DNA from: an uncultured Lachnospiraceae bacterium
Lineage (GTDB): Bacteria; Bacillota; Clostridia; Lachnospirales; Lachnospiraceae
NCBI GenBank assembly: GCA_902782965.1
Contig: CACZPG010000148.1
Span: 1 to 21,311 of the forward strand
DNA length: 21,311 nucleotides
Direction: 5' to 3'
A model generated the notes under the pieces. It was not told the origin of the DNA. It made no database searches and worked only from the letters and a program-made list of their open reading frames with translations. Positions 1 to 7,119 of this stretch are shown piece after piece (the stretch's first letter is position 1; every line of letters begins with the position of its first letter). The translations under genes and the position numbers were made by a program.

Positions 1-145
1 TGCGCGACAGGACCCTGTGAACCGTGTCAGGTTGGGAACAAAGCAGCACTAAGCAGGATATCCTGTGCGCCGCGAGGCAGCCTGGAGCGAGTTAACTGCC
101 ATGGTAACGTCCGTATGGATTTTGCAAAGCCAGTCGCGCGGTTTA
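1..145 (+). ncRNA. ffs: Signal recognition particle RNA, large Gram-positive type, 3' portion (5' end outside window)
   Basis: Scaffold RNA of the signal recognition particle, which binds Ffh and targets nascent membrane and secreted proteins. The helix-8 signature is visible: GAACC, GTCAGG, a GGAA tetraloop (about 36-39) and AAGCAGC with the conserved asymmetric-loop bases. It is followed by the 3' Alu-side strand with GCCTGG and GAGTTAACTGCC. The order of blocks matches what I recall of Bacillus scRNA, so the Alu-type 5' half should lie upstream of position 1. The closing stem is TTG-GGAA-CAA where Bacillus has TCC-GGAA-GGA, a paired change that keeps the helix. The 3' end is estimated at 140-147 by comparison with the Bacillus length. 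No T-tract terminator is obvious. Confidence 0.9.
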
Positions 146-267
146 TAATCAGAGATATAAAAAAATAAAAAAGTAGCATTATTTGACTAGAAGTGTTATT
201 ATTAAAATTGTTATTGATGTGGTAACATTTGGAGAGAGATTATAAAAGTGTTAGGGGTTAGCGAAGG

Positions 268-858
268 ATGGATTACTCAGAAGTAATAGAATTTGTAAAA
301 AAGACCACTTCTGAAAATGACAGTACCGGGTCATATCCGTTTAATAATAGATATGAGCATACCATGAGGGTATATAGGTGGGCTATAAGACTTCAGGCTA
401 AACTGGGCGGCGATCTGGACGTAATTGTTCTGGCGGCGCTTCTTCATGATGTCGGTTGGGATGCAGAAAGACCTCATAATGAGGTTAGTGCTGAAATAGC
501 AGTAGAATATCTTGACAGTATTGGAGTTGATCCGGAGATGATTGTCAAGGTAGGAGAGATTATTATGGTTCATGAAGACAAGGATACCGACAAGGATCTT
601 TCTCTTGAATGTAGAATCGTAATGGATGCTGATCTGCTGGATGAAGTCGGAGCTATTGGCATAATGTGTAATTGTATGGCTACTGCACTTGAGGATGAGG
701 CAAGTTATAAGAGGGCCTATTATCGTATTAAGGATTATTACAGAACGAATAAGCCTAATATCAGCCGTTGTAAGACTGATACAGCGAGAAATGAATACAA
801 TAAGAGAATACAGATTATTGAGAATTTCATTTATCAGCTGGAGAGGGAAATTTTCTGA
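268..858 (+). CDS. HD-domain metal-dependent phosphohydrolase
   Basis: A 196-residue soluble protein of the HD superfamily, whose members hydrolyse phosphate esters or nucleotides with a divalent metal held by His and Asp. The H...HD...H...D pattern is visible: His31 (YEHT), His60-Asp61 (LLHDVG), His102 (MVHED) and Asp120/Asp122 (DADLLDEVGAIG). It resembles the YedJ-like predicted hydrolases; the substrate cannot be told from sequence. The start is supported by AGGGG at 253-257, ten bases before the ATG. It stands after the SRP RNA and before a small exported protein. No terminator separates it from that next gene, although a TATAAT-like box occurs at 881-886 in an AT-rich gap. Confidence 0.85.
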   Translation: MDYSEVIEFVKKTTSENDSTGSYPFNNRYEHTMRVYRWAIRLQAKLGGDLDVIVLAALLHDVGWDAERPHNEVSAEIAVEYLDSIGVDPEMIVKVGEIIMVHEDKDTDKDLSLECRIVMDADLLDEVGAIGIMCNCMATALEDEASYKRAYYRIKDYYRTNKPNISRCKTDTARNEYNKRIQIIENFIYQLEREIF

Positions 859-921
859 TTAATGAGTTTGTATTGATATTTATAATATCTAATATATTTT
901 TATTTTAAGGAGATGAAAATT

Positions 922-1458
922 ATGGCAAACAAAATAGGAAGAATACTACTTGGTATCATTATTCTTGCTGCAATTGCAGTTGGTGTATACTACATTCTGC
1001 CGGGAAGCATTAAGAACCCTCTTACTCAGACAATCCAGAGTAATACTAATGATAATTATGCACCTATAGTTGACGCTCTTAAGGCTGCAACATTCCCAAA
1101 GAATAAGGGTGTTACTTATGACAGTAAGCTTTCTACTCAGGATAGTAATGCATGGACAATCAAAGAAATTAGTGTTGATGATGCCGGAAACGGATCATAT
1201 GACGTATACTATGATGCGTATAAGATAACAGTCAGTGTTGAGAATTCAACTAATGATACAGGAATGGTTACACACACAAATGCTCATGTTCGTTTAACCT
1301 TCCATGTTAAGAAGCAGGGTAGTGAGATCAAGATTGGTGATAAGGTAGTTGAAGCTGGAAAGGCTGCAGCACCTTCAGAGATAGATGTAGCTGAGTCACA
1401 TTACACAAGTTCAGATGAATATTTCCAGCCTGTAATTGACTGTCTCGCTAATCTGTAA
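922..1458 (+). CDS. Small membrane-anchored exported protein, unknown function
   Basis: I do not recognise the family. The protein has about 178 residues. A basic start and one hydrophobic segment (about residues 6-26, IGRILLG to YYILPG) suggest a signal anchor with the rest outside the membrane. The remainder is polar, rich in Asn, Asp, Thr and Ser, with alternating beta-type stretches such as YDVYYDAYKITVSVE and VRLTFHVKK. There is no lipobox cysteine and no catalytic motif. An in-frame ATG at 913 touches the AGGAG box (908-912), so the ATG at 922, nine bases downstream of the box, is the better start. A strong hairpin terminator follows. A small extracytoplasmic beta domain is likely; nothing more specific can be supported. 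Confidence 0.7.
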   Translation: MANKIGRILLGIIILAAIAVGVYYILPGSIKNPLTQTIQSNTNDNYAPIVDALKAATFPKNKGVTYDSKLSTQDSNAWTIKEISVDDAGNGSYDVYYDAYKITVSVENSTNDTGMVTHTNAHVRLTFHVKKQGSEIKIGDKVVEAGKAAAPSEIDVAESHYTSSDEYFQPVIDCLANL

Positions 1459-1476
1459 GATAAGATTTATAGATAT

Positions 1477-1506
1477 TAAAAAATGCCGCATGATGCGGCA
1501 TTTTTT
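1477..1506. terminator. Bidirectional rho-independent terminator
   Basis: TGCCGCA (1484-1490) pairs with TGCGGCA (1494-1500) around a three-base loop. A run of A precedes it and a run of T follows (1501-1506), so it can end transcription of the small exported-protein gene from the left and of murG from the right. Confidence 0.9.
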
Positions 1507-1556
1507 ATTGGTATTATGATTTTACATTTTGTAAGTTGATTATAAATAAACCTTTG

Positions 1557-1604
1557 TTAATTTGTATGACTGTTAGTTTGTATGACTGTTAGTTTGCCAG
1601 ACTG
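1557..1604 (-). repeat. Three tandem 16-bp units ending in TAA, first unit is the murG 3' end
   Basis: Read on the minus strand the units are CAGTCTGGCAAACTAA (1604-1589, last codons and stop of murG), CAGTCATACAAACTAA (1588-1573) and CAGTCATACAAATTAA (1572-1557). Units 1 and 2 agree at 13 of 16 bases, units 2 and 3 at 15 of 16. Since 16 is not a multiple of three, the three TAA triplets fall in three different frames. Confidence 0.9.
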
Positions 1605-2650
1605 TCAATAATGGAAGTTATGGTCTTTATGGCATCACTTCCTTCGCTTGTATTCATTTTCTCTATATATTTCTCTTTATTAGCTGAAACGTCCCTTATT
1701 GCGGCCAGAAGAGTATCACTTCCTAATTGTTCTTCCTCGATCACATGACTATATCCGCTTTTTTTGAATGAATTGGCATTCAGTATCTGGTCGCCGCGGC
1801 TGGCTGCACGTGACAGAGGAATAAGAATATTAGGTTTTCTTAAAGCCAGAAGTTCACATATGGCATTCGCGCCGGCTCTGGAAATGACTATATCTGCCAG
1901 TGCAAACATATCCGGAAGTTCAGGTCCTACATAGTCGAACTGTTTATAACCGGGGATATTTTCATAGTCTGAATCCGTCTTGTCTTTTCCACATATATGA
2001 ATCACATTAAAGTCTTTACGTATTTCATCCAGAACTTTTCTGACGGCTTCATTGATCACTACAGAGCCTGTGCTTCCGCCAACCACCAGTATAGTATTCT
2101 TCTTCTCAGTGAAGCCACATAGCTCAAATGCTTTATCCGGGCTGCCGCTGAATAATTCGGCTCTTATAGGTGTTCCGGTTACAGTTGCTTTCTCATTGAA
2201 AAGATCTTTGGTTTCTGGAAAGTTGCAGCATATCCTGGTTGCCTTTGGAAGGGCAATCTTATTAGCGAGTCCCGGTGTCATATCTGATTCATGGATGACT
2301 ACAGGGATTTTACGGGATGCTGCTGCGAGGACAACAGGAACCGTAACAAATCCACCCTTGGAGAAAACAACATCGGGCTGAATCTTTTTCATCAGTTTTT
2401 TGGCCTCACCGAAGCCCTTTATTACCCGGAAGGGATCCGTGAAATTCTTTAGGTCAAAGTATCGCCTGAGCTTTCCTGAAGAAATCCCGTAATAGGGAAT
2501 TCCGGTTTCTTCTATAAGCTGTTTTTCTATTCCGTTATAGGTGCCTATATAGCTTATTTCATATCCCATTTCTTTTAACTTTGGAATCATAGCTATATTT
2601 GGAGTGACATGTCCTGCGGTACCACCGCCGGTCAGTATAATTTTCTTCAT
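1589..2650 (-). CDS. murG: MurG: undecaprenyl-PP-MurNAc-pentapeptide GlcNAc transferase
   Basis: Membrane-associated GT28-family enzyme at the cytoplasmic face; it adds GlcNAc from UDP-GlcNAc to lipid I to make lipid II for peptidoglycan. At 353 residues it has the usual family length. Visible motifs are the glycine-rich loop GGGTAGHV (8-15), SKGGFV (97-102), HESD (120-123) with TPGLANK, the C-domain loop GGSTGS (191-196), SRAGANAICELLAL (257-270) and GDQILNA with Gln288, all in the expected order for acceptor and UDP-sugar sites. The ATG is preceded by GGAGG (2657-2661 on the plus strand). Here murG stands alone, outside a division and cell-wall cluster, divergent from pgcA. Its stop codon lies in a tandem repeat. 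Confidence 0.97.
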   Translation of the reverse strand: MKKIILTGGGTAGHVTPNIAMIPKLKEMGYEISYIGTYNGIEKQLIEETGIPYYGISSGKLRRYFDLKNFTDPFRVIKGFGEAKKLMKKIQPDVVFSKGGFVTVPVVLAAASRKIPVVIHESDMTPGLANKIALPKATRICCNFPETKDLFNEKATVTGTPIRAELFSGSPDKAFELCGFTEKKNTILVVGGSTGSVVINEAVRKVLDEIRKDFNVIHICGKDKTDSDYENIPGYKQFDYVGPELPDMFALADIVISRAGANAICELLALRKPNILIPLSRAASRGDQILNANSFKKSGYSHVIEEEQLGSDTLLAAIRDVSANKEKYIEKMNTSEGSDAIKTITSIIDSLAN

Positions 2651-2741
2651 TTAAAGCCTCCGGATTACCTGGATAAGATAGCTGAAACCAGGAAATATAT
2701 GCTTAAAAAGCTATTGATTTGAATTATTTTGAGCGAAAACA

Positions 2742-2771
2742 ATGATAACACAATCAAAGGCAAAAATTCAA
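2742..2771 (-). promoter_or_regulatory. Probable murG promoter
   Basis: On the minus strand, TTGAAT (2771-2766) and TATCAT (2747-2742) are 18 bases apart. They match the sigma-A boxes at 4 of 6 and 5 of 6 positions and lie about 90 bases before the murG start. Confidence 0.4.
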
Positions 2772-2793
2772 TATATAAAGTTCATCTTTTTTA

Positions 2794-2823
2794 TAGCCAA
2801 AACTACATTTAAAATGATATAAT
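2794..2823 (+). promoter_or_regulatory. Probable pgcA promoter
   Basis: A perfect -10 box TATAAT (2818-2823) stands 18 bases after TAGCCA (2794-2799), a weak -35. It lies about 45 bases before the pgcA start and is divergent from the murG promoter. Confidence 0.5.
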
Positions 2824-2868
2824 TACAATATCTATGACATTATCTATTTTACAAGGGAGGATACGAAG

Positions 2869-4593
2869 ATGAGTAATTATATGGAAGCTTATGAGAGTTG
2901 GTTAAATGATTCGTATTTCGACGATGCAACCAGAGAAGAACTCAGAAGCATACAGGGAAATGAGAAAGAAATTGAGGACAGATTTTACAGAAGTCTTGAA
3001 TTCGGTACCGGTGGTCTCAGAGGAATAAGAGGTGCAGGTACTAATCGTATGAATATTTATACAGTACGTCAGGCTACTCAGGGACTTGCTAACTATATTG
3101 TTGAACATAACGGACAGGAGAAGGGTGTTGCAATAGCCCATGATTCAAGAATCATGTCACCTGAATTTGCGAGAGCTGCTGCTCTTTGTCTGAATGCTAA
3201 CGGTATTAAGACTTATTTATTTGAATCCCTCAGACCGACTCCGGAACTTTCATTTGCAGTAAGAGAATTAGGATGTATAGCAGGTATTGTAGTTACTGCC
3301 AGCCATAATCCCAGAGAATATAATGGATACAAGGTTTATTGGGAAGATGGTGCTCAGGTAACTCCTCCTCATGATACAGGTATAATGGCAGAGGTTGCTA
3401 AAGTTACAGACTTTGCTAATGTTAAGAGCATGGATGAAGATGATGCAAGAGCAATCGGTTTGTTCAAGATTATCGGAACAGACTTTGATGATAAGTATGT
3501 GGCTCAGGTTAAGGCACAGAGCATTCATCCGGAAATCATTCCTGATATGGCTAAGGATATCAAGATTGTTTATACACCGCTTCACGGAACAGGAAATGTA
3601 AATGTACGCCGTGTTCTCAGAGAACTTGGATTTACACAGGTATATGTTGAACCACAGCAGAAGATTCCTGATGGTTCCTTCCCTACAGTAGCTTATCCTA
3701 ATCCTGAGGATCCTAAGGCCTGGGAGCTGGCTCTTAAGCTTGCTAAGGAAGTAGATGCAGATATTGTGCTTGCTACTGATCCGGATGCTGACAGACTTGG
3801 TGTATATGCCAAGGATACAAAGACCGGTGAATACATGAGCTTCACAGGTAATATGTCCGGAATGCTTATAGCAGAATATATTTTCAGAGAGAGAACAGCT
3901 ACCGGAACACTTCCTGAGAATCCTGCCCTTGTAACAACAATTGTTACTACTGACATGACCAAAGCCATTGCTGCTAACTACAATGCAAGACTGGTTGAAG
4001 TACTTACAGGCTTCAAGTATATAGGTGAACAGATTAAGATATTTAATGAGACAGGCTGTAATAATTATGTATTCGGTCTGGAGGAGTCTTACGGATGTCT
4101 TACAGGAACCTATGCAAGAGATAAGGATTCTATAGTAGCTGTAATGATGCTTTGCGAAGTTGCTGCATTTTATAAGAAACAGGGCAAGACACTTTGTGAT
4201 GCTATGAAGGAACTCTATGAAAAGTATGGATATTACAAAGAAGGCCTCGCTACTCTGGAACTTAAGGGTATTGAGGGGGCTGCTGAGATTCAGAACAAGA
4301 TGAATAATTTCCGTCAGAATCCGCCTAAGGAGCTTGGTGGTCTTAAGGTTCTGGCAGCAAGAGATTATAAAACAGATGAGAGAATAGATCTTGTAACAGG
4401 CGAGAAGAGTACAACGGGACTTCCTTCATCAAATGTTCTTTATTATGAACTTGAGGATAATGCATGGTGCTGCGTTCGTCCTTCAGGAACAGAGCCTAAG
4501 ATTAAGTTCTATTTCGGAGTTAAAGGAACTAACGAAGCTGAAGCAGTTGACAGACTTGATGCATTAAAGAAAGATATGCTTAGTGATCAGTAA
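2869..4593 (+). CDS. pgcA: Alpha-phosphoglucomutase (phosphohexomutase family)
   Basis: Cytoplasmic enzyme that interconverts glucose 1-phosphate and glucose 6-phosphate, feeding UDP-glucose and glycan precursors or glycogen turnover. All four hallmark loops are visible in 574 residues: the phosphoserine loop TASHNP with Ser145, the metal loop DPDADR (304-309), the sugar loop GLEESYG with Glu405, Glu406 and Ser407, and the phosphate-binding RPSGTEPK (537-544). Length and the GTGGLRG block near the N-terminus fit PgcA-type phosphoglucomutase/phosphomannomutase; mannose phosphate use cannot be excluded. The start has a strong AGGGAGG (2854-2860). The sigma-A promoter is divergent from murG. No terminator is visible before the next gene, so the GGDEF/EAL gene may be co-transcribed. 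Confidence 0.93.
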   Translation: MSNYMEAYESWLNDSYFDDATREELRSIQGNEKEIEDRFYRSLEFGTGGLRGIRGAGTNRMNIYTVRQATQGLANYIVEHNGQEKGVAIAHDSRIMSPEFARAAALCLNANGIKTYLFESLRPTPELSFAVRELGCIAGIVVTASHNPREYNGYKVYWEDGAQVTPPHDTGIMAEVAKVTDFANVKSMDEDDARAIGLFKIIGTDFDDKYVAQVKAQSIHPEIIPDMAKDIKIVYTPLHGTGNVNVRRVLRELGFTQVYVEPQQKIPDGSFPTVAYPNPEDPKAWELALKLAKEVDADIVLATDPDADRLGVYAKDTKTGEYMSFTGNMSGMLIAEYIFRERTATGTLPENPALVTTIVTTDMTKAIAANYNARLVEVLTGFKYIGEQIKIFNETGCNNYVFGLEESYGCLTGTYARDKDSIVAVMMLCEVAAFYKKQGKTLCDAMKELYEKYGYYKEGLATLELKGIEGAAEIQNKMNNFRQNPPKELGGLKVLAARDYKTDERIDLVTGEKSTTGLPSSNVLYYELEDNAWCCVRPSGTEPKIKFYFGVKGTNEAEAVDRLDALKKDMLSDQ

Positions 4594-4649
4594 GATCAGT
4601 ATACAGATTTGGAATGATACGCAACATTAAGATTGGAAAAAGGTAAATC

Positions 4650-6992
4650 ATGAATTTTCTCAGAAGGCTTACACCTAAAAGATACTATGATTATAAAGAC
4701 GAGGTTGATAAGAGAAATGTTATCGCCAGCGAAACCTTCATTTTTGTAGGTCTTATTGTTGCGTTTGTAAATATGCTTTCTAACGTGTTTATAGCTAAAA
4801 CCAAGGGCTATACCCAGAGTTTTGTGCTGCTGATGTATTTTGTGGTTGCGGCAGTAATCAGGGTGTTGGTTCTCAGAAAAGGTATTAAGAACAGTCTTGT
4901 GTTCCTGTATGCAATGCAGATTCCGGTAATGATATTCGGGATACTCATGGGTACCATCTGGGATCCGAACAATGTTACCATTACATTTTTCCTGTTGCTG
5001 ATATGTCTGCCTCCATTCATTCTGGATAATCCGGTAAGACATCTTCTGTATATTATTCTGATGATGTTCATCTATATTATTTTTGGTTTTACCTTTAAGA
5101 GTCAGGCTGTATTTAAAGTTGATCTGGTTCATGCCCTCAGCTTTCTGATGGGCTCTATATTCCTTAATCTTTTTGTTCTTGCTGAGAGATATGACAATAT
5201 TGAGAATTATATGAAATCTGATTTTCATGCGAAGCGCGATGAAATATCTCAGCTTAAGAACAGATATGCATTGAAGCTGGAAGCTTCGGATTATGTGGAT
5301 AAGAATCTGTTTATGGCTATAATTAACATTGATTATTTCAAGTTTTTCAATGATATGTACGGTCATGAGCTCGGGGAGAAAATGGTTCAGTGTCTCGGTG
5401 ACATAACCAAGAAATTATTTGGTGAATCATTATGTTACAGGTATGAGAGTGATGAGGTACTGGTAATTCATCCGGGCAACGTGGAGGAGGAGTTTTTAGA
5501 CTGTCTCCAGAAGGTGAAAGATGAATTCAGTGATATAACTGTTAAGAATATGAGACTTCATCCGTCCTGTAGTATAGGATATATTTATGGCAAGCCTGTT
5601 GATGCTTCGGATATGAATGAGATGATCAGACATGCGGATGTCAGACTTCTTGAAGCTAAGAATGAAAAGGGCGGTACTATTATTGGATTCCCTTATGACA
5701 GAAGTGACAAGAGAATGACAGATATTCTTACCGAAGTAGGTAAGAATCTTAATAAAGGAAGTGTGGATGAATTAACAGGTCTTCCTAATATGCAGTTCTT
5801 CAGGATAAGGGCTGATGAAATTCTCGGTAATATCATTACTATGGATGACAAGCCTGTTTTCCTGTATTTCAATCTAAATAATTTTAAGAGCTATAATGAG
5901 AATTATGGATTCCGTAAGGGAGACAAGCTGCTTAAGGATATAGCTGATATTCTTAATGAGGAATTCAGCGAAAGGCTTATTTCAAGATTTGCCGAGGATC
6001 ATTTCGTTATTCTTGCATTTAAGGAAGAGGTTGACAGCAGACTGGATACTATTTTCGCAAGGATTAAACCTCTATTTGGTAACAGCGAAGTAACACTCAA
6101 GGCAGGAATTTATGAATACGAGAAGGGCGATGATATTGGCGTAGCTTCCGATAAGGCTAAGCTGGCGTGTGACAGTATCAAACATATATTTGAGAAACAG
6201 TATGTTTATTATGATTCTAATCTGGAGAGTCATAATAAGCTTGAGCAGTATGTTATCAGTCATGTTGACGAGGCTGCTGAGAAGGGCTACCTTAAAGTAT
6301 ATTATCAGCCGATCGTTGATATTGAGAATGGCAAGCTTATAGAACTTGAAGCCTTAGCAAGATGGGTGGATCCGGTTTATGGCTTCCTGTCTCCTGCTGA
6401 ATTTATACCTGTTCTTGAGGAATCCAGATTAATTCATAAGATTGATATGTTCATCATATCTCAGGTTTGTAAAGATCAGTCCTATCTCAAAGAGAAGGCA
6501 GGCTTTGATGTGCCGGTATCTGTAAATCTTTCCAGACTTGATTTTATGCTGACGGATATTGTCGGTTATATTGAAGGTGTTGTTTCTGACCGCGAGGTCA
6601 ATACGAATAATATTCACATTGAGATAACCGAGAGTGCGCTTGTAGATGATAAAGAAGAGCTTATTAAGAAAATAGATGAATTGAAAGCTTTCGGCTTTGA
6701 AGTATGGCTGGATGATTTTGGAAGTGGCTATTCATCTCTCAATGCTCTTCAGGATTTTGATTTTGATGTTATTAAGGTTGATATGAGATTTATGAGAACT
6801 CTTGATAATAAACCTCAGACAGCTGTAATAGTGACATCCATTATAGATATGGTTAAGAATCTCGGGGTCAAATCTCTTGTTGAAGGGGTTGAGACTAAGG
6901 ATCAGTACAAGTTCCTTCAGAACATTGGTACTGATATGGCTCAGGGATTCCTGTTTAGTAAACCTGTACCAATTGAAGAATTAAATCTTTAA
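4650..6992 (+). CDS. Membrane protein with two degenerate GGDEF domains and an intact EAL c-di-GMP phosphodiesterase domain
   Basis: Probably degrades the second messenger c-di-GMP at the membrane. The 780 residues carry about six hydrophobic segments (about 27-175), a first GGDEF-like domain (about 200-345), a second (about 370-515) and an EAL domain (about 530-775). In the first GGDEF, NIDYFKFFNDMYGH is kept but the signature reads ESDEV (266-270). In the second, the metal region reads NLNNFKSYNE and the signature is AEDHF (448-452). The EAL domain keeps Glu567 (EAL), Asn626, Glu658, Asp688-Asp689 (DDFGSGYSSL), Lys709, Glu745 and Gln765, so it should be active, while both cyclase domains probably are not and may sense GTP or dimerise. 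It ends at a strong terminator. The ribosome binding site is weak (AAAGG). Confidence 0.93.
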   Translation: MNFLRRLTPKRYYDYKDEVDKRNVIASETFIFVGLIVAFVNMLSNVFIAKTKGYTQSFVLLMYFVVAAVIRVLVLRKGIKNSLVFLYAMQIPVMIFGILMGTIWDPNNVTITFFLLLICLPPFILDNPVRHLLYIILMMFIYIIFGFTFKSQAVFKVDLVHALSFLMGSIFLNLFVLAERYDNIENYMKSDFHAKRDEISQLKNRYALKLEASDYVDKNLFMAIINIDYFKFFNDMYGHELGEKMVQCLGDITKKLFGESLCYRYESDEVLVIHPGNVEEEFLDCLQKVKDEFSDITVKNMRLHPSCSIGYIYGKPVDASDMNEMIRHADVRLLEAKNEKGGTIIGFPYDRSDKRMTDILTEVGKNLNKGSVDELTGLPNMQFFRIRADEILGNIITMDDKPVFLYFNLNNFKSYNENYGFRKGDKLLKDIADILNEEFSERLISRFAEDHFVILAFKEEVDSRLDTIFARIKPLFGNSEVTLKAGIYEYEKGDDIGVASDKAKLACDSIKHIFEKQYVYYDSNLESHNKLEQYVISHVDEAAEKGYLKVYYQPIVDIENGKLIELEALARWVDPVYGFLSPAEFIPVLEESRLIHKIDMFIISQVCKDQSYLKEKAGFDVPVSVNLSRLDFMLTDIVGYIEGVVSDREVNTNNIHIEITESALVDDKEELIKKIDELKAFGFEVWLDDFGSGYSSLNALQDFDFDVIKVDMRFMRTLDNKPQTAVIVTSIIDMVKNLGVKSLVEGVETKDQYKFLQNIGTDMAQGFLFSKPVPIEELNL

Positions 6993-7000
6993 GCTATACA

Positions 7001-7041
7001 AAAAGATGACAAGAAGGTCAGTCCTTTTTGTCATCTTTTTT
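7001..7041 (+). terminator. Rho-independent terminator after the GGDEF/EAL gene
   Basis: A stem of about 17 bp (7001-7017 with 7023-7039, one G-T pair) closes a five-base loop TCAGT and ends in a T-run up to 7041. Confidence 0.92.
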
Positions 7042-7119
7042 GCCCCAATTGTTTACGTGTAGGTATTTATAAATTTGTTCATTTATATTTTATATAATTT
7101 ATAAATAAGAGGAATTATT

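Noticed and set aside
4596..5366. Long antisense open frame under the GGDEF/EAL gene
   Set aside because: Its translation is rich in His, Tyr, Ile, Asn and Gln without motifs, and the plus strand has a well-supported protein there. It is a composition shadow.
7093..7098. TATAAT box upstream of the RND gene as its promoter
   Set aside because: No acceptable -35 box stands 16-18 bases upstream, and the start site would fall on the ribosome binding site; the spacer is so AT-rich that the box may be chance.
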